A stretch of DNA of 64,000 nt from positions 99,220 to 163,219 of the forward strand of contig CAIJYD010000030.1 of the NCBI GenBank assembly GCA_903824785.1, in the 5' to 3' direction. This DNA comes from an uncultured Bacteroidota bacterium (GTDB lineage Bacteria; Bacteroidota; Bacteroidia; Bacteroidales; VadinHA17). The notes beneath the pieces are model-generated. The model was given only the letters and a program-made list of their open reading frames with translations. It was not told where the DNA came from and made no database searches. A program made the position numbers and the translations under genes. This document shows, piece by piece, positions 37,214 to 46,931 of this stretch; the first letter of the stretch is position 1; every line of letters starts with the position of its first letter.

Positions 37214-38572
37214 CTATACAGGTAACGTTCCCAGAAGATCCTTTAAAAGCCTGTCGAAATCCATTCCACCGGCAGACGTTGAAGAATAACCAAGTACAAC
37301 AACAACTAAATTCTGTGAAGGCATAATAAAAATACGCTGACCATCGTGTCCGACACACAGATACATATCTTCCGGTGCTGACGGAAGTTTTTTACTTTTG
37401 TTAAGCCAGAAAAAAGCTCCGTATTCTCCTTTGCTTTCTGAAGCAACGGTTGTGCTGTACTTAACCCATCCTTCCGGCAAAATCCGTTCACCGTTAAATA
37501 CTCCATCATTAAGATACAGTAATCCGAATCTTGCATAATCGCGTGCCGTGGCATACAAATATGAAGATCCAACTAATGTGCCTGACGGATCTGACTCAAA
37601 AACTACATCAGGCATCCCGACCTTATTGAAAAGTGCTGTATGTACAAAGGAATAATATAATGAATCGTTAGCAAAATTACTGCGAATAAGATAATTAACA
37701 ATATTTGCAGTACCTGATGAATAATACCAGAAAGTTCCCGGAGGGTAATCTGATGGTTGTTCAACAGCATACCTGCTCATATCACTTTCACAATGCAGCA
37801 TGACATTTACTGAAGATCTGTTTCCGTAATCCTCATTCCATCTTAATCCGCTCTGCATCTGCAACAGGTTGTTGAGTGTTATCCCTGATCTGGCATCACC
37901 TTTCCATTCTTCCAGTCCGGTTGGCTTTGAAATATCTATCTTACCCTCTTTGACAAGTATCCCTACAGTTGCATTCGTGAAACTCTTTGCTACTGACCAG
38001 CTTAAGAATCTGGTGTTACGGTTGAATTGCGGTTTATAACCTTCGGCAACAGGCATCCCTTTATGAAGGACAATAAAAGCAAATGCATTGCCGCCATATT
38101 CATTATTATCGACTAACTTTTTTGTTATCTCTCCGAGAGCAGGCAGATCAATACCTGTAACCGTATCTGGTAAAATATTCCCAAGCGGCCATGAGATGCT
38201 GTCCTGAAGATATGACGGAGCTGTACATGCGGGATATTTCAACTTCCGTAAAGTTGATTCAGGGATATCACGCAAAAGTGTAACTCCAAATCCTTCTCTG
38301 TAAATAGCCTTCGATTTTCTCCATAAAAAACGGCTGGTGACACTCTTTTCATCATACTTTACACTATTGGTTGTGTATTTTATGAATGAAAAATGAAGAT
38401 CAACAGCTTCTACATTTTTCTGTTCCCTTCCTGACACAAAAATAGCTGAGCAGAGGTTTTTTGCAGCATAACCTGTTATAATCGGCAATAGTGTATTAAT
38501 ATATACCGCAGCACTGATAATAATGCCGCCAATGAGTGATAAAACTCCGTAAAATATTCGTTTTTTTGTCAT
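37214..38572 (-). CDS. Membrane-anchored serine hydrolase, class C beta-lactamase fold
   Basis: The 452-residue protein has an N-terminal membrane helix (about 6-30) and a beta-lactamase-like domain. The nucleophile motif is SVAK (in LSWSVAKSF), the Tyr motif YSSGTAN replaces YxN, and HDGQR lies in the third-motif place. It could be a D-Ala peptidase, an esterase or a muropeptide hydrolase. It is the last of three minus-strand genes with an epimerase and an NlpC/P60 hydrolase, which suggests a role with cell-wall peptides. Gap to the epimerase gene is 29 bases. Confidence 0.88.
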   Translation of the reverse strand: MTKKRIFYGVLSLIGGIIISAAVYINTLLPIITGYAAKNLCSAIFVSGREQKNVEAVDLHFSFIKYTTNSVKYDEKSVTSRFLWRKSKAIYREGFGVTLLRDIPESTLRKLKYPACTAPSYLQDSISWPLGNILPDTVTGIDLPALGEITKKLVDNNEYGGNAFAFIVLHKGMPVAEGYKPQFNRNTRFLSWSVAKSFTNATVGILVKEGKIDISKPTGLEEWKGDARSGITLNNLLQMQSGLRWNEDYGNRSSVNVMLHCESDMSRYAVEQPSDYPPGTFWYYSSGTANIVNYLIRSNFANDSLYYSFVHTALFNKVGMPDVVFESDPSGTLVGSSYLYATARDYARFGLLYLNDGVFNGERILPEGWVKYSTTVASESKGEYGAFFWLNKSKKLPSAPEDMYLCVGHDGQRIFIMPSQNLVVVVLGYSSTSAGGMDFDRLLKDLLGTLPV

Positions 38573-38601
38573 TTTGAAATTATTTTATTCCTCCACGGGG
38601 G

Positions 38602-39762
38602 TTAAAAACTCGCTTTAAAAAGATCATTTTTCCTGATTCCTATTCCGGGTGTTTCCGGCAGAATTATCTTTCCATCAACAATCGTCAGGCCGTCAAAAAT
38701 ATCATTTCCAATAAGAAGATTACCATCAAGATCGGCCCAGTCAACCAGAGGCGAAAGCTGTGCCGCGGCAGTAACAGCACACGATGTTTCAGTCATGCAT
38801 CCTATCATTACTTTCATATCCATCGCCCTGGCCATGTTAATCATGGTAAAAGCTGAACGAAGTCCGCCGCACTTCATCAGCTTGATATTGACGCCACTAT
38901 AAACTCCCTGTATTTTTTTAAAATCACCTTTGGTTTGAATTGCTTCGTCAGCTATTACTGGCAAAGGGCTATTCTGAGTAAGCCAGGTTAAATCAGCCAC
39001 AGCAGCTTTGGCCATAGGCTGCTCAACAAATACAACTCCCTGATCTTTAAGCCAGTGTATCATGTCCAGGGCCATATGTTTATCGGTCCAGCCCTGATTA
39101 ACATCTACACATAAAGGCGTGTCGGTTACACTTCTTACAGTGGTAATCATCTCTTTATCATTACCCTGACCAAGTTTTACCTTGAGAATCCTGTACGGAG
39201 CTGCCTCACGTACTTTCTCTTTAACAACATCAGGCTTATCAATACCTATTGTAAATGAGGTGTTTGGCGTATGGTCTGGATTAAGGCCCCAGATCCTGTG
39301 CCATGGTTGTTTCATAAGTTTTCCGACCAGATCATGCAGTGCAATATCAACTGAAGCCTTTGCAGCATAGTTTCCGGGTGCCAGCTGGTCGACATATGAA
39401 AGGATATCCTCCATAAGAAAAGGTGTCGCAAACTGACTCAGATCAACCTTTTTAAGAAATGTACCAACAGTCTCATGACTCTCGCCCAGATAAGGTGGCA
39501 TCGACGCTTCACCATACCCAGTAATATTCTCAAATTCAATTTCTGTAAGCATTACAGGTGTTGTGCTTCTTGAGCTGGAAGCAATTGTAAAAACATGTTT
39601 TAACTTCAGTTCGTAAGGTTTAAATCGCAATGACATTCCCGAACTCTTCCCGGGTTTTCGGAAAACCCTGCCAGGCTCAGAAGAACCTAATGACAGATAA
39701 GAAAAACCAGCCCCTCCGGCAATAATCCCGCAATCTTTCAGAAAATTTCTTCTTGTCTTCAT
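38602..39762 (-). CDS. L-Ala-D/L-Glu (dipeptide) epimerase, enolase superfamily
   Basis: This 386-residue enzyme inverts the Glu centre of the peptidoglycan dipeptide L-Ala-D-Glu so it can be used as an ordinary dipeptide. It shows K-x-K (LKVKLG), metal ligands in VDVNQGW, VEQP and ADEA, and the second-half Lys in NIKLMKCGG. The N-terminus has a twin-Arg-like start (KTRRNFLKDCG) and a hydrophobic stretch, so export is possible; a Cys at 11 could be a lipid site. The hydrolase releasing the dipeptide is next in the operon, 66 bases upstream. Substrate is inferred from family and context. Confidence 0.88.
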   Translation of the reverse strand: MKTRRNFLKDCGIIAGGAGFSYLSLGSSEPGRVFRKPGKSSGMSLRFKPYELKLKHVFTIASSSRSTTPVMLTEIEFENITGYGEASMPPYLGESHETVGTFLKKVDLSQFATPFLMEDILSYVDQLAPGNYAAKASVDIALHDLVGKLMKQPWHRIWGLNPDHTPNTSFTIGIDKPDVVKEKVREAAPYRILKVKLGQGNDKEMITTVRSVTDTPLCVDVNQGWTDKHMALDMIHWLKDQGVVFVEQPMAKAAVADLTWLTQNSPLPVIADEAIQTKGDFKKIQGVYSGVNIKLMKCGGLRSAFTMINMARAMDMKVMIGCMTETSCAVTAAAQLSPLVDWADLDGNLLIGNDIFDGLTIVDGKIILPETPGIGIRKNDLFKASF

Positions 39763-39828
39763 AATTTCATAAATAATACCTTAATCCAATATCCTGTCTC
39801 CGCCCCTGGGTAATTAAACTACTGGTTA

Positions 39829-41022
39829 TCAATACCATTCATGTTTTGAAACAGGAACTATCCCCAAATCATTTTCTGTCCCGATAATTTGCTTTACTGC
39901 CAGCAGTGAATTTTTTCTGAATTTACTGAAATTGGCGCGTGTGGAGTCAAGACTGCTTATCATAACCCGTCCTGCCGAATGAATAAACTCACTATCTCCC
40001 TTATATATAGCGACATGGGTAACCCGCAATGCCGAGTTACTTCTCGATCCGAAGAAGAGAAGATCGCCTTTCCTGAATTTGCCATAGCCTTCAGCCGGAT
40101 CTATTGATACTCCGTGGCCAGCCTGCAATGAGGCGTCTCTCGATAAAATTACTCCGTTTCTGAAATACACAGACTGAACAAAACCGCTGCAATCAACTGC
40201 CTTGGATGATGAACCTCCCCAAAGATAAGGCAATCCCAGAAATGTGGAGGCAGTATTGCAAATGGATTCTTCAGTCAGAACCTGTGCCTTCCAGAGATTA
40301 AAATCCATTACTGACCTGTTTCTGATAAAACCTTCACGCCCGTCAGGAAAAACAATCTTTACATATCCCTTTGATTCGCCGGTTTTTACCAGAATACTTC
40401 CTGAGACGAGATCTCCAACAACCTCTTTTTCATCTGTTGTGACATAGATCCATCCAGAATTCTCAATAAAGACAACTTTTCCACCATGTTTCCAGCTCTC
40501 AATTTCAGCACTACTCATCAGAGCAACAGATGCCTTTTCAATCCATGCAATATATTTGTCGGGTGTCTGCACCAATAGCCAGCCATTACCATTTTTAAGA
40601 ATAAGCACCGGTGTACCTAGAATGGCCTGAGATACAAGTTCAGAACTATGCTGAGGTTCTTTCCTCAGATTTCCGGCACTCAATGTAATTAATCCGTGGT
40701 ATTTGGCATTAACAACTGTATCTGGAAGTGTTATTATACTATCAATAAGCATATTACCAGATTTACCTAATGCTTTTATTATATCCTGTTTTGCCTGCAG
40801 AATAGTTGTCTCTCCCCTGAGAATCAGTGCTCCATCTTTTCCTTTAACTGCTGTAACAGAGCATATTCCTTCCCGGTGATCTGGAACCCACCTTGCCGAG
40901 ATTTCGTCAATTACAGACTGTTCTTCCTTTAATAAAGAAGAATGACACCCAAAAAGTAAGGTCAGGATTCCGGCACAGAATCCAATTTTAAGGAAAAACC
41001 TTTTGATTATTAAGTATTTCAT
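39829..41022 (-). CDS. NlpC/P60 cell-wall peptidase with SH3 domains (YkfC-like), lipoprotein
   Basis: The 397-residue protein has a lipoprotein signal ending TLLFGC (C26), two SH3-like domains (about 120-240), and a C-terminal NlpC/P60 domain. Catalytic Cys lies in VDCSGFVQSVY; GDLLFFGS and THVAIYKG give the His, and FIHSAG the later polar residue. Its layout matches gamma-D-glutamyl-L-diamino acid endopeptidases such as YkfC, which release L-Ala-D-Glu from murein peptides. It is first in the operon, followed by the dipeptide epimerase and serine hydrolase. Confidence 0.9.
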   Translation of the reverse strand: MKYLIIKRFFLKIGFCAGILTLLFGCHSSLLKEEQSVIDEISARWVPDHREGICSVTAVKGKDGALILRGETTILQAKQDIIKALGKSGNMLIDSIITLPDTVVNAKYHGLITLSAGNLRKEPQHSSELVSQAILGTPVLILKNGNGWLLVQTPDKYIAWIEKASVALMSSAEIESWKHGGKVVFIENSGWIYVTTDEKEVVGDLVSGSILVKTGESKGYVKIVFPDGREGFIRNRSVMDFNLWKAQVLTEESICNTASTFLGLPYLWGGSSSKAVDCSGFVQSVYFRNGVILSRDASLQAGHGVSIDPAEGYGKFRKGDLLFFGSRSNSALRVTHVAIYKGDSEFIHSAGRVMISSLDSTRANFSKFRKNSLLAVKQIIGTENDLGIVPVSKHEWY

Positions 41023-41051
41023 CCGAAGGAGATATTCGTGTATATACTCCT

Positions 41052-41084
41052 CAAATATACCTATTTATTATGGATTTTATCAAA
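41052..41084 (-). promoter_or_regulatory. Promoter of the murein-peptide operon
   Basis: On the minus strand TTTG (41081-41084), a 21-base spacer and TATATTTG (41052-41059), a full consensus match. Predicted leader about 23 bases before the NlpC/P60 start. Confidence 0.7.
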
Positions 41085-41276
41085 TGAATTAGAACAATAA
41101 GAAGTGGATTCCCCTACCCTGTTAAAGAATTAACAAAGAGTTGTTCCTATTCCTTAATAAACATTAAAATATTCCCGGAAATATTATTTTTCAATATCTT
41201 AGTCACATTCAAGAATTGCAATTTTGAGCTTTTCAGACCAATTTTACCAATATTGTTAAACCAAATACTGACTGTT

Positions 41277-41801
41277 ATGAATATCTTAAAACCATTATGG
41301 AATTTCTGTTCCGGCAGGAAAATTCTTACCTCGATTGTATTTTTTATTTTAATCAGCTCACTGTTAAGAGCTCCTCTGCTTGCCCAGCCCCTTTCAATTC
41401 TTCAGTGGCAATTAACAGCCGACTATTCGGTATTAACTGGTGATGGTGTTTTTGGCACAAAGGGTCCGCTCATTCCCACCCAGCGTTTCTGGAATCTGAA
41501 ACAACTCGCTTCAACACCGGAAAATGCTTTCTCACTCCCATTCACGGTGAATAAAGAAGGTATTAACTGTGCAGCATTTGGCTACATAGCAAAAGGAGAA
41601 TATGCAGTTCATATTGTCAATAACGGAGCTGAACGCCCGGCAACTGTAAAGGGAATACCTGCAGGGGTTTCCACATTAGAGATTTATGTTACAGATAAGG
41701 CTATGAAAATGGAAAAAACCGGAGAGGTAAAAGTTACCGATGGAACTGCAGTATTTAAACTTCAGCAGGCAGGATTTACAACTCTGATTAGTAAAAGATA
41801 G
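41277..41801 (+). CDS. Secreted beta-sandwich protein resembling a glycoside-hydrolase C-terminal domain
   Basis: With the ATG at 41277 the product is 174 residues; an ATG at 41253 is also open. A signal helix (SIVFFILISSLLRAPLLAQ) is followed by a phrase, LTADYSVLTGD and TQRFWNLKQLASTPENAFSLPF, that resembles the tail of secreted glycosidases of the GH30-like kind. The remainder (YAVHIVNNGAERPATV, FKLQQAGFTTLIS) reads as a beta-sandwich. No catalytic domain is present, so this may be a trimmed gene or a binding module. Identity is uncertain. Confidence 0.55.
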   Translation: MNILKPLWNFCSGRKILTSIVFFILISSLLRAPLLAQPLSILQWQLTADYSVLTGDGVFGTKGPLIPTQRFWNLKQLASTPENAFSLPFTVNKEGINCAAFGYIAKGEYAVHIVNNGAERPATVKGIPAGVSTLEIYVTDKAMKMEKTGEVKVTDGTAVFKLQQAGFTTLISKR

Positions 41802-41871
41802 AAAGAAAAACAGATCTTAAAATAACAATATTGCAATATAAACCGGTATTAACTACCTGATATTATTGAGA

Positions 41872-43644
41872 TTATCCTGCAAACTGTAACATACTTAGAT
41901 TGCGATAGATTCCATTTTCCAATGCGATTAATTGTTCATGGGTTCCATTCTCAACAATCTGGCCTTTATCGAGTACAAGGATCTGGTCTGCCCTGCGGAT
42001 AGTTGACAGACGGTGAGCAATTACGATTGAAGTTCTTCCTGTCATAAGCTTTTCAAGTGCATCCTGAACAAGTCGCTCTGATTCAGAATCAAGCGATGAG
42101 GTAGCTTCGTCGAGAATAAGTATTTTAGGGTTTTTAAGTACAGCCCTGGCAATAGCTATTCTCTGTCTCTGCCCGCCTGAGAGCTGAGTCCCCCGCTCTC
42201 CCACAACTGTTTCATATCTATCAGGAAAACGATCAATGAATTCAGAGGCATTGGCATATTTGGCTGCCTCAAAAATCTCCTCTTCAGTAGCAGAAGGCTT
42301 TCCGTAAGCAATGTTCTCTCTGATGGAGCCACCAAAAAGAAAGATATCCTGCGGTACAAGGGCTATCTGGCTCCGCAGAGCAGATATTGAAAAATCCCTG
42401 CTGTTCTTCCCGTCGAACAGGATCATGCCTCCTGTCGGCTCATGCAACTTAAGCAGAAGCGATGCAATTGTTGATTTTCCGGCACCGCTGGTTCCGACAA
42501 GCGCCACAAGCTGATTGGCTGAAATCTTTATGTTTATGTTGTTGAGAACCTCCTCTTCGGGGCGTGTTGGATAGTGAAAGGTAAGATTCTTAATGTCAAT
42601 TTCACCGTTAATATGTTCACCTTCTGTTATTTCAGTCAGTTCACTCAGAGGTTCTTCGGCCTCATTGAAAATCTCGAAAAGTTCTTCAGTTGCCCCAATA
42701 AATTTCTGAATCTGTGTAAATACATTGGCAAGACCGCCGATAGTACCGCCAACAAATCCGGAATATATGACAAATGAAAACAATTGACCTGCATCAATTA
42801 TTCCTGATGACATCATAACCGAACCACGCCAGATAACCGCGACCATTGCACCAAACAGTCCGAAGATCATGAATGCCGAAAAAGCACCACGGTACTTTCC
42901 CCCCTTTATTCCTATTGTGGCAATCTCCTGGGTCCTGTTCCTGTACCGGCCCATCTCAAGGAATTCATTAGTATAGGTTTTCACACTCTGAATGCCCTGC
43001 AAAGTCTCTTCGACAATAATATTTGATTTTGCTACTTCAGCCTGTACCTGTTTTGAATATTTCCTTATAAACCTTCCGAAAAAGACAGCCAGCAACATCA
43101 TTCCCGGCAAGATTGCCAGCATAAAAAGGGTCAGTTTCCAGGATGTGATAGCCAGCAATGTTATTCCGCCTGCAATAATGACTATCTGTCTTATAAATTC
43201 TGCCAGAGTAGAGGTAAGTGTCTCCTGAAGCAATGAGATATCTGATGAGATCCTGCTGTTAAGTTCTCCAACCCTGTGCTTTTCAAAGAATCTTAAAGGA
43301 AGCTTAATTAAATGATTATAAGTATTCTGCCGGAGAAATGCGAGTGTTTTTTCAGTCACATTGACAAATAGTACTACTCTGAAATAGGAAAATACCGATT
43401 GTACCAAAAGAGTAAGTATCAGCAGAAAACCAATCCTGTTCAGATCGTGTGCGAGATTTCCGTTATTACCTGAATTAACCAGTTCGCCAAGAAGCTTCGG
43501 GAATGCCAGACTTGCTATACTTGATCCCATAAGAAAAAACATACCCCAGGCATATTCCGTTCTGTAGGGTTTAATATAACTATATAGCTGAAAAGCATTT
43601 TTTAGACCTTTTACAGTAATCTTCTTTTTTGGAACTTCAACCAT
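41872..43644 (-). CDS. ABC exporter, fused membrane and ATPase domains (MsbA-like)
   Basis: A 590-residue half transporter of the type IV exporter family with six helices in the first 320 residues. The ATPase has Walker A GTSGAGKST, signature LSGGQRQRIAIARA, Walker B ILILDEATSSLD and the His switch VIAHRLST. Related proteins flip lipids or export drugs or peptides; the substrate is not clear. It diverges from the DUF2461 gene across a region with a perfect dyad. Confidence 0.93.
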   Translation of the reverse strand: MVEVPKKKITVKGLKNAFQLYSYIKPYRTEYAWGMFFLMGSSIASLAFPKLLGELVNSGNNGNLAHDLNRIGFLLILTLLVQSVFSYFRVVLFVNVTEKTLAFLRQNTYNHLIKLPLRFFEKHRVGELNSRISSDISLLQETLTSTLAEFIRQIVIIAGGITLLAITSWKLTLFMLAILPGMMLLAVFFGRFIRKYSKQVQAEVAKSNIIVEETLQGIQSVKTYTNEFLEMGRYRNRTQEIATIGIKGGKYRGAFSAFMIFGLFGAMVAVIWRGSVMMSSGIIDAGQLFSFVIYSGFVGGTIGGLANVFTQIQKFIGATEELFEIFNEAEEPLSELTEITEGEHINGEIDIKNLTFHYPTRPEEEVLNNINIKISANQLVALVGTSGAGKSTIASLLLKLHEPTGGMILFDGKNSRDFSISALRSQIALVPQDIFLFGGSIRENIAYGKPSATEEEIFEAAKYANASEFIDRFPDRYETVVGERGTQLSGGQRQRIAIARAVLKNPKILILDEATSSLDSESERLVQDALEKLMTGRTSIVIAHRLSTIRRADQILVLDKGQIVENGTHEQLIALENGIYRNLSMLQFAG

Positions 43645-43671
43645 AACTCATTCTTTATTATATTTGATTAT

Positions 43672-43679
43672 CAAACATA
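43672..43679 (-). promoter_or_regulatory. Candidate -7 box of the ABC exporter
   Basis: TATGTTTG on the minus strand fits TAnnTTTG and would start transcription about 20 bases before the ATG. The -33 region is inside the neighbouring dyad; no TTTG is seen there. Confidence 0.4.
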
Positions 43680-43710
43680 CTAACAACAAAGTGGCATCAG
43701 TTGTTGTTAG
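43680..43710. promoter_or_regulatory. Perfect 10-base dyad between divergent genes
   Basis: CTAACAACAA (43680-43689) and its complement (43701-43710) are separated by 11 bases. It sits directly upstream of the exporter's -7 box, in the intergenic region shared with the DUF2461 gene, where an operator would be placed. No regulator gene is adjacent. Confidence 0.5.
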
Positions 43711-43740
43711 AAGGTATAATTCAAAATTAAGTTTATAAAT

Positions 43741-44403
43741 ATGGAAGCTATTAAAAGTTCAACTCTCGATTTTCTGAATAAGCTGAAAATCAATAACAAC
43801 CGTGACTGGTTTACCGCTAATAAACCACTATATTACGAAGCCAAAGATAACTTTGAATCGTTTGTTCAGGAAGTAATTAATGAAATAATTAATTTCGAGC
43901 CTGTAATGAAAGGGCTGGAAGTAAAGAGTTGTGTCTACAGGATAAACCGCGACATACGCTTTTCCAAAGATAAATCGCCCTATAAGACATATTTCGGAGC
44001 CTTTATTGTCAGAGGAGGTAAGAAAAATGGTGATAAATTTTCCGGATACTATATTCATATTGAGCCCGGACACAGTATTATTGCCGGCGGTGCCTATATG
44101 CCTCCGACTCCCTGGCTGGCCGCCATAAGAGAAAAGATCGATGAAGAGCCTGAAAGAATTGCCGGAATTATTACTTCAAAAGACTTTATTAAATATTTCC
44201 GGACAATAGATGGTGATAAACTTAAAAAAGCTCCAAAAGGTTATCCTTCTGACCACCGAAATATTGAGCTTCTTAAGCATAAATCTTTCCTTATTATGAA
44301 TGAAGTAAAAGATGAATTTGTTCTGAGCGGGAAATATTTTGATCATGTAATAAATGTATCAAAAGCAATGAAGCCATTTAATGATTTCCTGAACGACTAT
44401 TGA
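43741..44403 (+). CDS. DUF2461 family protein
   Basis: A 220-residue protein with the family pattern FLNKLKINNNRDWF, YRINRDIRFSKDKSPYKTYFG and GYYIHIEPG. DUF2461 proteins are widespread and uncharacterised; no signal peptide or membrane helix is seen. It diverges from the ABC exporter; the sugar porter gene follows in the same direction after 47 bases. Confidence 0.92.
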   Translation: MEAIKSSTLDFLNKLKINNNRDWFTANKPLYYEAKDNFESFVQEVINEIINFEPVMKGLEVKSCVYRINRDIRFSKDKSPYKTYFGAFIVRGGKKNGDKFSGYYIHIEPGHSIIAGGAYMPPTPWLAAIREKIDEEPERIAGIITSKDFIKYFRTIDGDKLKKAPKGYPSDHRNIELLKHKSFLIMNEVKDEFVLSGKYFDHVINVSKAMKPFNDFLNDY

Positions 44404-44450
44404 TTAAATAACTGAAATCCTGCCCCCAGATACCTTAAAAAAACCTAACC

Positions 44451-46100
44451 ATGAAAAATAATCAGAATATTAAAAAACCATCTTCAGGATATGAAACCTC
44501 CTTTTACCTTATTGCAATAACCCTTGTTGCTACAATCGGCGGATTTCTGTTTGGGTTTGATACTGCAGTAGTAAACGGGGCTGAAAAATCATTGGTTGAT
44601 CTTTATATTACCAAAGCTCTCGATCCGGCTAATTATGGTTATGCTGTTTCGCTTATTACACAATACAGATTATTGGTGGCAATAGTCTTTTTTCTTGTGT
44701 TCCTTGTTATTTCAGGATTGATAATAAGGTTGTCCGGACTGAAGAGAGGAATAATTACAGATTCTGTCCTTCTTATTCTTCTTATATTTTTCATTGTAAG
44801 ATATTTAAGCCAGCCTGTTCCATTGAGTGGTGCGTTGGATGAAATAAAGGAATTTGCCAATTCAGTAAAGGGATTCGTGGTCTCAAGTGCTTTGGTAGGT
44901 TGTATTATCGGCGGTGCTCTTGCAGGTTTTATTGCAAAGCTGGCAGGAAGAAAAACAGGGCTTATCATTTCAGCAGTAACGCTTACTGTATCTGCATTTG
45001 GAGCCTGGCAGCCTGAAACACTCAATTTTTTTGGTACCCTTGATGTCTACTCATTTTTGATTTACAGAATAATTGGGGGCGTCGGAATCGGTCTGGCCTC
45101 ACTCCTCTCACCGATGTATATTGCAGAAATTGCGCCTGCAGAAATACGTGGAAAACTTGTCTCATGGAACCAGTTTGCGATTGTCTCCGGTATGGTAATT
45201 ATTTATTTTGTGAATTATCTGATTGCAAGAAGCGGCAATGAACAATGGCTTATAAATGAAGGATGGAGATGGATGTTCTTTTCCGGAGTAATCCCTTCAG
45301 TTTTATTTCTTTTGCTTCTGCTGCTGATTCCCGAAACCCCACGGTATCTGATGATGAAGGGCAAGGATGATGAAGCTCTTGCCATTATTACCAGAATATC
45401 AGGAAAAGAGAGTGCCCTGCGGATTCGCTCTGAGATAAAAGAAACCCTTCATGAAAAAAACGTACCCTGGCTCTCTTATGGGTTTTTCATAATCTTTATC
45501 GCTGTTACATTGTCGGTATTCCAGCAGTTTGTCGGAATCAATGTTGTTCTTTATTATGCCGGAAACATCTTCAGAAATATGGGCGCAAGTACTGATACCT
45601 CTCTTCTTCAAACTATTATTGTAGGTGCCATTAATATGCTTTTTACAATAATAGCGATATTTACTGTTGACCGTTTTGGAAGGAAACCTCTGCTGATTAT
45701 CGGAGCAGTTATAATGTCTGTCAGTATGTTATCCCTGGGATTCTCGTTTTTTGCCAGACAGACAGGCTTTTTTGCCCTGTTTTGTATGCTGCTGTATATT
45801 GCGGGATTTGCAATGAGCTGGGGACCGGTAACCTGGGTATTGCTTTCAGAGATCTTCCCGAATTCAATCCGCGGAGCAATGTCAGTTCCTGGTGCAACAT
45901 TATGGATTGCAAATCTGATCGTCTCCTGGACCTTTCCTGTTTTAAATGATAATGTTTGGCTTACCGCGAAATTCAATCATGGATTTTCATACTGGATATA
46001 TGGCCTGGTAGGAATAGTTGCTGCATTATTTGTGTATAAATTCATTCCTGAGACCAAGGGAAAATCACTTGAAGAGATAGAAAAATTCTGGAAGAGGTGA
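44451..46100 (+). CDS. Sugar porter family MFS transporter (sugar-H+ symporter)
   Basis: A 549-residue inner-membrane transporter. It has GFLFGFDTAVVNGAEKS in helix 1, GGVGIGLASLLSPMYIAEIAPAEIRGKLVS, PETPRYLMMKG, DRFGRKPLL and the end PETKGKSLEEIEKFW, the standard sugar-porter signatures. About 80 extra residues with two extra helices lie between helix 1 and helix 2 (near 50-130), as in some Bacteroidota xylose/arabinose-type porters. The sugar is not shown. Confidence 0.92.
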   Translation: MKNNQNIKKPSSGYETSFYLIAITLVATIGGFLFGFDTAVVNGAEKSLVDLYITKALDPANYGYAVSLITQYRLLVAIVFFLVFLVISGLIIRLSGLKRGIITDSVLLILLIFFIVRYLSQPVPLSGALDEIKEFANSVKGFVVSSALVGCIIGGALAGFIAKLAGRKTGLIISAVTLTVSAFGAWQPETLNFFGTLDVYSFLIYRIIGGVGIGLASLLSPMYIAEIAPAEIRGKLVSWNQFAIVSGMVIIYFVNYLIARSGNEQWLINEGWRWMFFSGVIPSVLFLLLLLLIPETPRYLMMKGKDDEALAIITRISGKESALRIRSEIKETLHEKNVPWLSYGFFIIFIAVTLSVFQQFVGINVVLYYAGNIFRNMGASTDTSLLQTIIVGAINMLFTIIAIFTVDRFGRKPLLIIGAVIMSVSMLSLGFSFFARQTGFFALFCMLLYIAGFAMSWGPVTWVLLSEIFPNSIRGAMSVPGATLWIANLIVSWTFPVLNDNVWLTAKFNHGFSYWIYGLVGIVAALFVYKFIPETKGKSLEEIEKFWKR

Positions 46101-46199
46101 TTAATATTATACCAAACCAAATCTGCGAAGGGTCCTGAGAAGAAACATTTTAATGTATAGTGTTCTTGAGGTCAGAGGTCAATAATTACTACTGTTCAA

Positions 46200-46877
46200 T
46201 CAGAATGCTGATGAGAGATGCTGCAGGATCCATTTAACTGAAGCTCTGTTCTGATAATCCGGATCAAACTGAACTGCAGTAATAATTCCCTCACGGTTTA
46301 TGATGAATGTTGCCGGAACCGGCAGACGGGCGGCATCCCTTCCATTATTTTCAGCAATATCAGTTGACAGTGCAGCCTTTATTTCATCCTGATATGCTTT
46401 TGTTACACTGAACATAACATCATAATCCGCCATAATCTTCTCCTGGCAATCATAAATTACTGTAAATGTAAGCTTATGAAATTTCACCGTCTGCTCAACG
46501 TTTTCAATAGATTCGGGCGTTATTGCCACCAGGCTGAAACCCTGATCAGTAATAATATTGAGGGAATCCTGATAGTTATTAAGATATCTGCTGCAAACGG
46601 GGCACCATTTACCCCGGTAGAAAAACAGAACAACAGCTCCTTTTTCAAGCAACTTCTTCAATTCCACCTGTTTACCCATCTGATCATATCCGGTAAATCC
46701 GGGTGCTTTATCGCCAGCCTTTAATCCCTGAGGTATATGGCTCGCATTTGTTTCAATGCCGTATGCCGACAGATTTGTCCCTTGTCCGCTCCCGGCAGAA
46801 ACCATGGAAATGGCAAAAGCCACTAACAGAAATAATTTTCTGCTTAAGGTGAAATTACTTTTCATTACATGTTTCAT
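46200..46877 (-). CDS. Exported peroxiredoxin-like AhpC/TSA protein
   Basis: A 225-residue protein with a signal peptide (hydrophobic 10-28) and a thioredoxin-fold domain. The motif FYRGKWCPVCSRYLNNYQ has two Cys as CPVC, and VAITPESIENVEQTVKF and NREGIITAVQFDPDYQNR follow. The CxxC in a peroxiredoxin frame is typical of the peroxiredoxin-like family, which reduces peroxides or thiols in the periplasm. It is a single gene near typA. Confidence 0.85.
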   Translation of the reverse strand: MKHVMKSNFTLSRKLFLLVAFAISMVSAGSGQGTNLSAYGIETNASHIPQGLKAGDKAPGFTGYDQMGKQVELKKLLEKGAVVLFFYRGKWCPVCSRYLNNYQDSLNIITDQGFSLVAITPESIENVEQTVKFHKLTFTVIYDCQEKIMADYDVMFSVTKAYQDEIKAALSTDIAENNGRDAARLPVPATFIINREGIITAVQFDPDYQNRASVKWILQHLSSAF

Positions 46878-46931
46878 CAGGAATGTTTTTTATGACCATT
46901 CGCTTAACGTAAACCGCTGAATATAACAATA

